34,561 bases of DNA from an uncultured Lachnospiraceae bacterium. GTDB taxonomy: Bacteria; Bacillota; Clostridia; Lachnospirales; Lachnospiraceae. Positions 7,980 to 16,216 of this stretch are shown piece by piece (position 1 is the stretch's first letter; the number at the start of each line of letters is the position of its first letter). The notes below the pieces were generated by a model. The model made no database searches. It worked only from the letters and a program-made list of their open reading frames with translations, and was not told the DNA's origin. Where the stretch lies: contig CARQVR010000032.1 of NCBI GenBank assembly GCA_949051815.1, positions 1 through 34,561 of the forward strand, in the 5' to 3' direction. A program made the position numbers and the translations under genes.

Positions 7980-9295
7980 TGCTTATTCTGGCGATGTCTT
8001 TTAGTGGAAGTGTGGTATTTCTCGCCATTTTGCTTTGCGCTGTTTTGGGGAAAAGAGTGTGTGCCCCGTCATGGATATACAATATGCTCAGACTTGATCT
8101 GATTTTCTTTTGTCTGCCGCTTCCTAAATACAACAGCGAGTTCAGGTATAGACTGTTTCGCACATTGGGCATTCAGCGGAAGTGGAGTGCAGCGGATGTG
8201 GCGGCGGATAATGTAATCGGAATAGAAGGAAGCGGGAGGCTGCATTTCAGCTTTCAGGCATACATACTTGTGATCTGGGCTGTCTGGCTGTGCGGATTGT
8301 TGTTTGTCAGCATCAGAAATATGTATTTTTACCAAAAGGTGAATGCGCTGAAAGAGAACCCGCGGGTGAGTCTGTCAAATTATCTGACAATATTTGACAG
8401 AGTGAAAAAGGAAGTTGGTATTAAAAAGAGCGTAATCTTACTTTGCGACGATAAATTTGATATGATCTGTACAATCGGAGTATTCCGGAAATATGTCGTC
8501 ATAACGGAAAAGGGATTGACTGAGGAGGAAATTTATTACAGCCTTAAGCATGAACTGGTCCATGTGAAGAGATCGGATGTCGCCTGGCGGTATCTCAGTC
8601 TGCTGGCCGTTCTTCTGCACTGGTTTAATCCGCTGGCATATCTCTATTTTTATGTCATGACTGTTTACTGTGAACAGAGTTGTGACGCCATTGTGGTGAA
8701 AGATTTTGATAAAGCGGAGAGAAAGAAATACGGCAGGCTGATAATCAGTTTGGCACAGGTGGACAGATTGGGCAAATGGAAGTACCAGACTCATTTGAGT
8801 GGAAGTAAAAAGATGATTGAACGGAGGTTAATTAATATGCTGGAGAGTGGAAAGAAGAAAAGAACGGAAAGAGTAGTGTCGCTGCTGCTGGGAGCGGTTA
8901 TTTTGTTTGGGGGTTCGTTGACGGTCTGCGCTTATGAGAATCCGCAGGTGATCAAAGTGGAAGAGAATGATTTTTTTGAGACGTTTCAGGATGATCAGAG
9001 AATAGAGGAATTTGTTGCAGAAGAAATAGGGCATTCTGAAGTAGAGGCACTGAAGTTTGCGGAATTTTTGGGCGATGACGGCAGTTGCTATGTGTTGTCA
9101 GATGCTGAGAGTGATAATATAGAAAGGGCGGGGTGTATACACGCTTATGTGAGTGGACACTATAAGGTTCATTATAAAAATGATGATGGAAGCTGTAAGA
9201 CGGATTACTATTACGCACAAAGATGTGATAAGTGCGGCAGGATAGAAGTAAAGGAATATTCCCATACAGAAACATCGACGAAATGCACTCATTAA
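7979..9295 (+). CDS. BlaR1/MecR1-type M56 membrane metallopeptidase with Cys-rich ectodomain
   Basis: A 438-residue sensor protease. Membrane segments are visible at about 3-24, 36-48, 93-113, 203-228 and 299-318. The zinc motif HELVH is at 191-195 and the third ligand is probably Glu232 (CEQSCD). In BlaR1 a penicillin-binding sensor follows the last membrane segment; here the ectodomain (319-438) is only 120 residues and has Cys at 370, 386, 406, 416, 419 and 436, including RCDKCG. The signal is therefore something else, perhaps metal or redox state. ATG at 7979 overlaps the repressor stop. The expected action is cleavage of the partner repressor on signal binding, by analogy with BlaR1. Confidence 0.85.
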   Translation: MLILAMSFSGSVVFLAILLCAVLGKRVCAPSWIYNMLRLDLIFFCLPLPKYNSEFRYRLFRTLGIQRKWSAADVAADNVIGIEGSGRLHFSFQAYILVIWAVWLCGLLFVSIRNMYFYQKVNALKENPRVSLSNYLTIFDRVKKEVGIKKSVILLCDDKFDMICTIGVFRKYVVITEKGLTEEEIYYSLKHELVHVKRSDVAWRYLSLLAVLLHWFNPLAYLYFYVMTVYCEQSCDAIVVKDFDKAERKKYGRLIISLAQVDRLGKWKYQTHLSGSKKMIERRLINMLESGKKKRTERVVSLLLGAVILFGGSLTVCAYENPQVIKVEENDFFETFQDDQRIEEFVAEEIGHSEVEALKFAEFLGDDGSCYVLSDAESDNIERAGCIHAYVSGHYKVHYKNDDGSCKTDYYYAQRCDKCGRIEVKEYSHTETSTKCTH

Positions 9296-9312
9296 ATTTC
9301 ACAGGAGAAAGG

Positions 9313-9810
9313 ATGACGGAGATGAAAAAAGGAACAAGAACAATTGCGTTAATTTTAGTTTTTTCTATGATGTTTTCAAGTGCAGCGTTTGCGGCGGAAA
9401 AAGAAGACGAAACAGCGCAGGGCGATTTTTCGACTTACGCGGCGGCGCCTCCTCTCACACAGTTTTATGTACACGAAGTTTATTCAGAGGACCAGCCTGA
9501 GGGAGAAATTATACAGCATTCGTCTTCGTTCTATCCTACGGCAACCGTGTTGGATCATGGCGGATCATGGCTGCGCATTACTACATTTGAGCTGGGGTAT
9601 GCGAAAACACGGGTGGCAACTTTTAATAATTCTTCCATGAAGCGTGAAAGTATTCAAAGCGTTGATTTGGATGGGGATAGGATTATAGACGGGTATTTTG
9701 TTACGTGGTTGTATGAGGGAGATATCACAAGCGGATATTTTTCGGCAAATTCTAAATCCGCTAACTCTCCTTGGAATACCATGTACATTACTAATTTTAG
9801 AATCCGGTAA
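9313..9810 (+). CDS. secreted protein of unknown function
   Basis: A 165-residue protein that starts with a clear Sec signal peptide: MKKGTR, a hydrophobic core (IALILVFSMMF) and a cleavage site after SSAAFA. The mature part has about 135 residues with aromatic and Gly-rich beta-like stretches and no cysteine. I do not recognise a family. ATG at 9313 has AGGAG five bases upstream; ATG at 9322 (three codons later) is an alternative. It is 17 bases after the M56 peptidase gene in the same operon, so it may be the sensed, secreted or regulated product of that system. The function is unknown. Confidence 0.7.
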   Translation: MTEMKKGTRTIALILVFSMMFSSAAFAAEKEDETAQGDFSTYAAAPPLTQFYVHEVYSEDQPEGEIIQHSSSFYPTATVLDHGGSWLRITTFELGYAKTRVATFNNSSMKRESIQSVDLDGDRIIDGYFVTWLYEGDITSGYFSANSKSANSPWNTMYITNFRIR

Positions 9811-9824
9811 TGCAGGAGGGAATT

Positions 9825-10349
9825 ATGCAAATTAACAATCAATATGGTGCGTCATATGTGGCTTCTGTAAACAAAGGCAGGCAGAACACGGCAGACGGCA
9901 CAAAACGCTCTTTTTCCGATGTTGCGGCTATGAAAGCGGAAGAAGCAGCTAACAGCGAGGCGCTCAAAAAGATTCCGGCTGTCCTGGATTCAATCGGTTC
10001 TCATGCTCCGGATGAAGTGAAACAGGCGTGGATGGAAGCGGAGGAAGAGACCGGTGCATTTTTTACAGTGGGCGGTCAATATGTAACCAGGGACGGTAAA
10101 CACGCGCATATGACCCAAATGGGAGTAGACCGTTTTGTAAGATGGTACCGGGGGCAATATAATCAGGATGATCTTCTGGGAAATTCTGTGGAAAGCGCAA
10201 TCAAAGCGGTAAATAAATGGATTTATGATGTGGATCATCCGCTGGCGGGTTCGCCGGCAAAAAGCAGGGAAGACGAGCAATTTATCATGAAAGAACGGGA
10301 ATTTTATGAAGTATTCCTCAATAAGCTCATGCAGTTAAAAAATTTATAA
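9825..10349 (+). CDS. hypothetical protein
   Basis: A 174-residue soluble protein without signal peptide or membrane segment. It begins MQINNQYGASYVAS, a low-complexity Asn/Ser/Ala start like that of several flagellar or secreted proteins of this family of bacteria, and continues with charged helices. I do not recognise a domain. ATG at 9825 is chosen because AGGAGGG lies just upstream; the in-frame ATG at 9810 has none. It follows the secreted protein by 14 bases, so it is in the BlaI-M56 operon by position, but it also borders the flagellar region. Which of the two it serves cannot be told from the sequence. Confidence 0.7.
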   Translation: MQINNQYGASYVASVNKGRQNTADGTKRSFSDVAAMKAEEAANSEALKKIPAVLDSIGSHAPDEVKQAWMEAEEETGAFFTVGGQYVTRDGKHAHMTQMGVDRFVRWYRGQYNQDDLLGNSVESAIKAVNKWIYDVDHPLAGSPAKSREDEQFIMKEREFYEVFLNKLMQLKNL

Positions 10350-10414
10350 GACTTCCTATACCGGGGATTTGCGGATGTTATTTGAATTGCGTGCGCAGAA
10401 AATGACCAAAAAGG

Positions 10415-10442
10415 TTAAGAAACCGCCTGACCTTGCCGAAAT
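10415..10442 (+). promoter_or_regulatory. sigma-D (sigma-28) type flagellar promoter
   Basis: TTAA (10415-10418), 16 bases, then GCCGAAAT (10435-10442). The Bacillus SigD consensus is TAAA-N15-GCCGATAT; the -10 element here differs at one position. It lies 80 bases upstream of the first flagellar gene of the run ending in flagellin and FliS, exactly the class of genes controlled by this sigma factor. Confidence 0.65.
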
Positions 10443-10472
10443 AAAGGGTGAATGAGAAATCATTCGCCCTTT
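10443..10472 (+). other. hairpin at the 5' end of the flagellar transcript
   Basis: AAAGGGTGAATGA (10443-10455), loop GAAA, then TCATTCGCCCTTT (10460-10472): a 13-bp stem with one G-U pair and a tetraloop. It begins directly after the sigma-D -10 box, so most of it would be the very 5' end of the flagellar mRNA. It may protect the transcript. It could also act as a terminator for the upstream operon, although the T run is short (TTTGTTGT). Confidence 0.6.
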
Positions 10473-10522
10473 GTTGTATGACTATATAAGAAAGCACACT
10501 ACATTTTGTATGAGGTTGATTT

Positions 10523-13500
10523 ATGAAGATTACGTTTGATCACAGCAGTGCAAACCAAAATGTAGACAGGGCGACAACTGCATATCGGGACACCCGGACG
10601 ACCAGGACGGAGCGTGCGGGTGATTACGCATTAGACATTTCTGGCACAGTTATGGATAACAACGCTTACGGAGGTCACGGAAAGACCGCAGAAGAGGTTA
10701 TGCAGGATGCGGCGGCTATTGACGTGGCCACGCAGACAGACTTTATGACAGTTATGTCTAATACTATGTCCGGGGAAGATTTTTCCCGCTTACAGCAGGA
10801 AGGATATCATCCCGGCGATATGGAAATTGAGGAAGTTGTCACCATTGTCGACAAGATTAAGGCAGAGCTTGTAAAAGGCGGCACAGAGGTTGTGGGTTAT
10901 ACCGACGATCTGGATGCGGAAACGTTGAGCCAGATCACGGGAAGCGCGGCCTTTGCGGAGGAGCTGGCCAGACAATTTCAGGTGCATGACATTCCGCTGA
11001 CCGGTGAAAATGTGCGGGCGGTGAAGGATGCGTTTGAGAGGGCCATGCAGACGGCGCAAATCAGTGAAGGCACGGTAAAGTATATGGTGGAAAACCGCAT
11101 GGATCCGACCATTGACAATCTTTATCTGGCAGGACACAGCGCCGCTTCTGACAGCAAAAGGCAGGCGCACGGCTATTATGCCGCGGACGGCACGGGCTAT
11201 TACGCGAAGAAGGCGGAAGATTACAACTGGGAGCAGCTTCGTCCGCAGATCGAGCGCGTGCTGGAGGAAGCCGGACTTGAAATCAATGAAAAGAATATAG
11301 AGAGCGCACAGTGGCTGATCGGCGTGGGCGTACCGCTGACAGCGGAGACGATGCAGAGACTGTATGAGATCGGGCAGACCGGACAGCCTTGGGAGAGAGA
11401 GAAGATTCTGTCTGCGGCAGCGGCGGCGATTGCAGACGGGAAAAAGGCCGGAGAGGCGAATATGGCTGATGGCAAAAGCAGCCTGGAGCGTGCGGCCGAT
11501 TATGCGGAGCGTTACGGACAAATCAGCGATGAAGCGGTCGATCTGACGGTGTCGGAGGACAAGGAAGTAAATCTGCGGAATCTGACGAAGGCGCAGGAAA
11601 AGATAAATGCGGGTGAAGTGGCGCAGGAAGTTCCGGTGGCAGTTACCCAGAGGCGCCAGATGGAAGAAGTCCGGCTGATGATGACCATTGAGGCGAACCG
11701 GCAGTTGATGGCCCGCGGATATGCGATAGACACGACGGAGCTGGAAGCGCTGGTGGAAGCTCTGAAAAAGCTGGAAGAGGAGCTGAATCAGAAGCTTTTC
11801 GGGGAATCCGACGCAGCGGCGGCAGCCGGGAAAGCGGCGCTTTACGAGGAAGTACAGGCCAAAATTTCGGAGATTCCTTACCTGCCGGCGGCAGTCCTTG
11901 TGCAGTATATTGACGGCACGGAGGCCTTTACGCTTGACAGCGTACATAAGAACGGTACGACGCTTAAAAATGCCTATGACGCGGCCAGAGAGTCCTACGA
12001 GACACTGATGACCGCGCCCAGAGCGGATATGGGAGACTCCATACGCAAGGCTTTCCGCAACGTGGACGATATTCTAAGGGATATGGGTCTTGAGACGAGC
12101 GAAGAAAACCGCAAGGCGGTGCGGATTCTGGGCTATAACAGCATGGACATCACCGACGAAAATATAGATGCGGTGAAGAAGTACGACATGGAGCTGCAGC
12201 AGACCATCCGCAGAATGACTCCGGCGGCGTCTTTACAGGCGATCCGGGACGGCAAAAATCCGCTGGCCATGTCCATGGAGGAATTAAACCAATATCTGGA
12301 CGAGAGCGGCGTGGACGATGCGGCAAGAGAAGAAAAATTCAGCAAATATCTGTATAAGTTAGAAAAGAGCCATGCGGTCACCGAACAGGAGAGAGAGGCT
12401 TATATCGGAATTTACCGGTTGTTCCGGCAGTTGGAAAAATCGGACGACGCGGCGGTGGGCAGTCTCTTGAAGGAAGGGGCGCAGATCACTTTCAGTAATC
12501 TTCTGACGGCGATGCGCAGCACCAGAAAACAGGGCATGGACTATAAGGTGGACGACGGTTTTGACGGCGTGGACGGCGTGGCGAAAACGAAATCCATCAC
12601 CGACCAGATTCTGAGCGGATTCCCGAATCTGGGGCAGGAGAGCGCAGAGTCCGGCAATCAGGAGAGCGGGCACGGGCAGCAGCCTTCGGAACAGGCCGAG
12701 AGCTATTACCATATGCTTGCGGGACAGATTGCGGACGGTCTGGAGCCGGAAATGCTTGCAAAGACGGAGGTTAAGGCGGACACGACCATGGAAGCGTTCG
12801 CGGATGCGCTGCGGCAGCAGGCGGCGGACGATTCTCTGGAACAGTCATATATGCAGGAGCAGATACAGTCCTACCGCGGGATGGAAAATATGGAAGAGGC
12901 CGTGGTGAGGGAGCTTGTGGCATACAGACAGCCTGTGACGGCCAATAATCTGGAGGCCGCGGCGGCGCTCCGGAAAAAGCCCGGCGCACTGTACCGGAAA
13001 CTGCGGGATTTAGAGGACGGCGCAGGCACTGCGGAAGGAAAGCAGAAAGCGGAGACGCTGATAGAGAGTCTGACGGATAAAGAGAGTGCGCAGGAAGCTT
13101 ATGAGCAGATGCAGGAAACATTTTCCGGTCTGTTAGACGAGGCTGCGGAAGCGGCGGAGAATTATCTGGATCTGCGCACCTTACAGAGCTGTAAAAAACA
13201 GCTTGCGCTGGCAGGGAGCCTTTCGCGGGAGGAAAATTACCAGATTCCCGTGGAGATCAACGGCGAGCTGACGGCCATTAATTTAAAGGTTCTGCATGGA
13301 ACCGGGGCGGGGAAGGTAAACGTCACGGTGCAGACGGAAGAGTACGGGCAGATCACCGCTAAATTTTCCCTCAGGGAACAGCGCGTATCCGGTTATATTG
13401 CCTGTGAGAGCAGCGAGGGAACGGCATGGCTGCAGGGCAGGCAGGAAGATCTGGAAAAGGCGCTGGGAGAAGACGGTTCTGGCAGAGAAACGGCCAGTCT

Positions 13501-13630
13501 GGTTATTTTGCAGGGCAGAGAGGTAAACGGCGGAGATTACACGCAGGAAGATATAAACGGCGGGGAAAGACAGCAGACGGCGGCGCTTTACGGAATTGCG
13601 AAAGCGTTTATTACGACCCTGACGGCATAA
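10523..13630 (+). CDS. 1035-residue flagellar-locus protein (DUF6240-like) with FliK-like C-terminus
   Basis: A very long, soluble, acidic, mainly helical protein. The N-terminus is a low-complexity Thr/Arg/Asp stretch. The body repeats a helical module starting with [LV][TNS]xxN followed by an A-rich helix (near residues 155, 255, 545 and 810), some with a second half such as ITDENIDAV. Residues about 910-990 (INLKVLHGTGAGKVNVTV and what follows) resemble the C-terminal hook-length control domain of FliK. ATG at 10523 has only a weak ribosome binding site (GAGGTTG). It lies between a sigma-D promoter and flagellin, 16 bases before the latter. A secreted or export-controlling flagellar role is likely, but the FliK resemblance is from reading, not a search. 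Confidence 0.7.
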   Translation: MKITFDHSSANQNVDRATTAYRDTRTTRTERAGDYALDISGTVMDNNAYGGHGKTAEEVMQDAAAIDVATQTDFMTVMSNTMSGEDFSRLQQEGYHPGDMEIEEVVTIVDKIKAELVKGGTEVVGYTDDLDAETLSQITGSAAFAEELARQFQVHDIPLTGENVRAVKDAFERAMQTAQISEGTVKYMVENRMDPTIDNLYLAGHSAASDSKRQAHGYYAADGTGYYAKKAEDYNWEQLRPQIERVLEEAGLEINEKNIESAQWLIGVGVPLTAETMQRLYEIGQTGQPWEREKILSAAAAAIADGKKAGEANMADGKSSLERAADYAERYGQISDEAVDLTVSEDKEVNLRNLTKAQEKINAGEVAQEVPVAVTQRRQMEEVRLMMTIEANRQLMARGYAIDTTELEALVEALKKLEEELNQKLFGESDAAAAAGKAALYEEVQAKISEIPYLPAAVLVQYIDGTEAFTLDSVHKNGTTLKNAYDAARESYETLMTAPRADMGDSIRKAFRNVDDILRDMGLETSEENRKAVRILGYNSMDITDENIDAVKKYDMELQQTIRRMTPAASLQAIRDGKNPLAMSMEELNQYLDESGVDDAAREEKFSKYLYKLEKSHAVTEQEREAYIGIYRLFRQLEKSDDAAVGSLLKEGAQITFSNLLTAMRSTRKQGMDYKVDDGFDGVDGVAKTKSITDQILSGFPNLGQESAESGNQESGHGQQPSEQAESYYHMLAGQIADGLEPEMLAKTEVKADTTMEAFADALRQQAADDSLEQSYMQEQIQSYRGMENMEEAVVRELVAYRQPVTANNLEAAAALRKKPGALYRKLRDLEDGAGTAEGKQKAETLIESLTDKESAQEAYEQMQETFSGLLDEAAEAAENYLDLRTLQSCKKQLALAGSLSREENYQIPVEINGELTAINLKVLHGTGAGKVNVTVQTEEYGQITAKFSLREQRVSGYIACESSEGTAWLQGRQEDLEKALGEDGSGRETASLVILQGREVNGGDYTQEDINGGERQQTAALYGIAKAFITTLTA

Positions 13631-13646
13631 GAAGGAGGAAACAGAT

Positions 13647-15062
13647 ATGAAAATCAGTTATAATGCGGCGGCAATGCGCGCAAGCAATGCATTAAATGCG
13701 TCGGACAGTAAGGTATCCCAATCTTTGAAGCGCCTTTCTTCCGGCTTGAAGGTAACGGCGTCAAAGGATAATCCTTCGGGTTATGCCATTGGCAGGAGAA
13801 TGAATACGCAGATTACAGGAATCGGTACGGCGACCCAGAGTTCCCAGAACGGTATTTCGGTAATTGAGACGGCGGATGGCGCGCTTACGGAAGTGCACGA
13901 GATGCTGCAGAGAATGAACGAGCTGGCAGTGAAGGGCGAGACGGGAACGCTTACCACCAACGACCGTATGACGATTGAGTCGGAGGTAAAACAGCTTAAG
14001 GCGGAGATCACCAGAATTTCCACAGATACGCAGTTTAACGGACAGACGCTCCTGGACGGTACTTTCGACCTGAGAGGTTACACGGATAATAATCTGGTCA
14101 AGGTGGATTATTATGCGGATGAGGTGATGGCGAAAGAATATACGATTGACCAGCTTGATGTCGTTTATGACGCGGAGGGAAGGATTGACAAGGATAAGAC
14201 GACCATCAGTCTTGGCTCTGGATTCCCGAAGGGTGTGGAGATCTCTGAGGTGACAAAGACGAAGATTACGCTGACGGGGCCTCTGGATTTTAAACTGACG
14301 ATTGAACTGTCCAAAGAGAATATGATTCCCGGTCTGGAAGCGCCTTATGAGTTTGTGGATGACGGAACGGACTGGGTGCCGCGTCTGGATGAGGATGCGG
14401 TTAAGGCTAACTTTACCAAGATGCTGCAGGAATCCGGAAAAACAGCCATTCCGGAGGACGCAGAGGTTACGAATATTATCTCCGACGATGCTGCCGGGAC
14501 GGATACTATAGTTATTGAAGATGCCAAAGGAACATTCAGGTTTGAGTATGTGTGCAACAGACCTGCGACGGTGCCTAATACGGATCCGAAGCCGGAGCCA
14601 GAGACTGTCTCTGCGGATGGGGGAACGTGGAAACCGATTCAGGATTTGAAGATTGATATTACCGGTATCGGCACCATGGATATCCAGACCGGTGCGAACG
14701 AGGGGCAGCAGCTTGCGATCCGTGTTCCCACGATCTCTCTGAACAGGATGGACATGGAAGACATGACTATGACTACGTCGGAGGACTGCGCGGAAGCGAA
14801 CAAAACAATCAGGAAAGCAATCCTTTATGTGTCGGATGCGCGCAGCAGACTCGGTGCATATCAGAACCGTCTGGAGCATACGATTAACAATCTGGCCGTG
14901 TCCAACGAGAACATGACAGCTTCCTACTCCCGCATTATGGACGTAGATATGGCGGATGAAATGACAGCGTACACGACAGAGCAGGTGATTTCCCAGGCGG
15001 CGGTTTCCATGCTGGCGCAGGCGAATGAGAGACCCTCACAGGTGCTGCAGTTATTACAGTAG
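13647..15062 (+). CDS. hag: flagellin
   Basis: A 471-residue filament protein exported by the flagellar type III system. The N-terminal D0/D1 region has SLKRLSSGLKV, SGYAIGRRM, QNGISVIETADGALTE, LQRMNELAVKGETG and FNGQTLLDG; the C-terminal D1/D0 region has RLGAYQNRLEHTINNL, ENMTASYSRIMDVDMA and SMLAQAN. The middle, about 150-375, is a variable surface domain with a Pro/Glu linker (NTDPKPEPET). Two cysteines (303 and 381) are unusual for a flagellin. GAAGGAGG precedes the ATG. It is transcribed with the upstream 1035-residue protein and followed by fliS, its chaperone. The N-terminus matches a Lachnospiraceae flagellin class rather than the Bacillus Hag type. Confidence 0.96.
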   Translation: MKISYNAAAMRASNALNASDSKVSQSLKRLSSGLKVTASKDNPSGYAIGRRMNTQITGIGTATQSSQNGISVIETADGALTEVHEMLQRMNELAVKGETGTLTTNDRMTIESEVKQLKAEITRISTDTQFNGQTLLDGTFDLRGYTDNNLVKVDYYADEVMAKEYTIDQLDVVYDAEGRIDKDKTTISLGSGFPKGVEISEVTKTKITLTGPLDFKLTIELSKENMIPGLEAPYEFVDDGTDWVPRLDEDAVKANFTKMLQESGKTAIPEDAEVTNIISDDAAGTDTIVIEDAKGTFRFEYVCNRPATVPNTDPKPEPETVSADGGTWKPIQDLKIDITGIGTMDIQTGANEGQQLAIRVPTISLNRMDMEDMTMTTSEDCAEANKTIRKAILYVSDARSRLGAYQNRLEHTINNLAVSNENMTASYSRIMDVDMADEMTAYTTEQVISQAAVSMLAQANERPSQVLQLLQ

Positions 15063-15066
15063 CCGC

Positions 15067-15138
15067 GTATAAGCAGAGCCAAAACCGGCACAGGCAGAAT
15101 GTATGCCTGCACGGCAGCCTGTCTGAGACGGCTTATAC
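15067..15138 (+). other. multi-hairpin spacer between flagellin and fliS
   Basis: GTATAAGC (15067-15074) pairs with GCTTATAC (15131-15138). Inside are CAGGCA (15091-15096) with TGCCTG (15104-15109), and an arm AGCC-T-GTC-TGA-GAC-GGCT (15117-15133, partly competing with the outer stem). There is no T tract, so it is not a plain terminator. It may stabilise the flagellin mRNA 3' end or set the lower expression of fliS. Confidence 0.4.
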
Positions 15139-15177
15139 ACCATAGATGAATAATAATGGGAAAGGCAGATTAACCAT

Positions 15178-15654
15178 ATGACTAAGGAATTAAAACAGGA
15201 ATATACCCTGCGGATCACGCAGGCGAATAAAACGCAGCTTATTACCATTTTATACGAAATGGCGCTGCTCTATGTGGACGAGGCGGAAGAGGCGCTGGCC
15301 GCAGACGACCGGACAGGTCTCAAAAATGCTGTCCGCAGGATTCAGGGCTGTATGTGTGAGCTTATGGACTCTCTGCATATGGAGTATGAGATAGCGCAGA
15401 ATCTGCTGCAGCTCTACCTCTATGTCAACAGGGAGGTGGCGAAGGCAGCGCTGCATAGCGATGTAGAAAGTCTGAAACATGTCCGTCCGGTGCTCGAAAA
15501 GCTTTTGAAAGCGTATAAGCAGATTGAGACGCAGGACACCTCTGGCCCTGTTATGGGTAACACCCAGACCGTGTATGCGGGGCTTACCTACGGCAGAAGC
15601 GATCTGATGGAAAATGCCGCAGACCCCGCCGCAAACCGGGGATTCTGTGTATAA
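15178..15654 (+). CDS. fliS: flagellin chaperone FliS-like protein
   Basis: A 158-residue helical protein matching the FliS family, which binds the flagellin C-terminus in the cytoplasm and prevents early polymerisation. The pattern QANKTQLITILYEMAL, a central ELMDSLHMEYEIAQNLL and a third helix LYLYVNREVAKAAL fit FliS helices 1-3. The C-terminal 35 residues (after KAYKQIE) are an extra, probably flexible tail. The ribosome binding site (GGGAAAGG, 12 bases upstream) is weaker than that of flagellin. Its place 115 bases after the flagellin gene supports the call. Confidence 0.85.
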   Translation: MTKELKQEYTLRITQANKTQLITILYEMALLYVDEAEEALAADDRTGLKNAVRRIQGCMCELMDSLHMEYEIAQNLLQLYLYVNREVAKAALHSDVESLKHVRPVLEKLLKAYKQIETQDTSGPVMGNTQTVYAGLTYGRSDLMENAADPAANRGFCV

Positions 15655-15658
15655 CAAA

Positions 15659-15678
15659 TTGTCGCTTGGAAGCGACAA
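15659..15678. terminator. bidirectional hairpin between fliS and yaaL-like gene
   Basis: A perfect 9-bp stem TTGTCGCTT-GG-AAGCGACAA just after the fliS stop, between converging genes. Read on the minus strand it is followed by TTTGTTAT, so it suits the minus-strand gene better than fliS. A second hairpin follows at once. Confidence 0.5.
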
Positions 15679-15682
15679 TCGG

Positions 15683-15701
15683 GAGAATGCTTCGCATTCT
15701 C
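15683..15701. repeat. palindromic element GAGAATGC-TTC-GCATTCTC, copy 1
   Basis: An 8-bp stem with a three-base loop. A 17-base stretch of it (15684-15700) occurs again as its exact reverse complement at 34378-34394. Two copies 18.7 kb apart in non-coding DNA suggest a small dispersed hairpin element. Confidence 0.55.
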
Positions 15702-15714
15702 TGCCATGTATAAG

Positions 15715-16002
15715 CTATGAGAGCGTCAGGGGGCGGTAAGCCTCAGCACGCGCTTCTTCGGGCAGCGGATCATTTTCCGCTGCCTTTTGTAACAGGTATT
15801 TATACCGTTTCATAACAGCGTTCAGCTCATAAATGTAGCAGTCGATCAGATCCGGGTCCGTCGCGTTATCGAATCCTGCGTAAGCGTTTTCCAGCGCGTT
15901 TCTGGTAAGGAGCAGTTCTTCTCTGAGTGTCATTTTCTGCCTGTCCACGATTATCTCACTTTCTGCCGGTATACAGGGGCTTTGCCTGAAAATCATTCTC
16001 AT
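15715..16002 (-). CDS. yaaL: YaaL-like DUF2508 family protein
   Basis: A 95-residue helical cytoplasmic protein of unknown function. The core LREELLLTRNALENAYAGF, then NATDPDLIDCYIYELNA and RYKYLLQKA matches the DUF2508 family (YaaL in Bacillus subtilis). The start at 16002 is chosen because AAAGGA lies 8 bases upstream; an in-frame ATG at 16011 would overlap that site. In Bacillus yaaL sits just before bofA on the same strand. Here the two are still neighbours but divergent, 214 bases apart, which supports both identities. Confidence 0.8.
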   Translation of the reverse strand: MRMIFRQSPCIPAESEIIVDRQKMTLREELLLTRNALENAYAGFDNATDPDLIDCYIYELNAVMKRYKYLLQKAAENDPLPEEARAEAYRPLTLS

Positions 16003-16216
16003 ATTGACCATCCTTTCGAGATTTTTACTATAACCGCCATGTCACAGTTTCGGTGTAACTCAAATCCGTGCGGAGAATGCCGCTTCTAATTCTAGTTTAG
16101 GTAAAAATTTCCAGAAATATTCATGTAATATTATGTATAGCCCCTTCATATGCTTTAGGGAGACAGGCAGAGAAATGTTTCGCAGGGCGGCGGGACGGAC
16201 TGTGGGGGATCGGATT

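Noticed and set aside
10790..11947. 385-codon minus-strand open frame inside the giant flagellar protein gene
   Set aside because: Shadow composition, no ribosome binding site, and the sense gene is continuous over the whole region.
13761..14879. 372-codon minus-strand open frame opposite flagellin
   Set aside because: It mirrors the flagellin codons, has Arg/His-rich shadow composition, no ribosome binding site and no recognisable domain.
16120..16150. Sigma-G-like CATAATA on the minus strand near yaaL
   Set aside because: The only GCATA-like -35 is 13 bases away instead of 17-18, so no forespore promoter can be supported.
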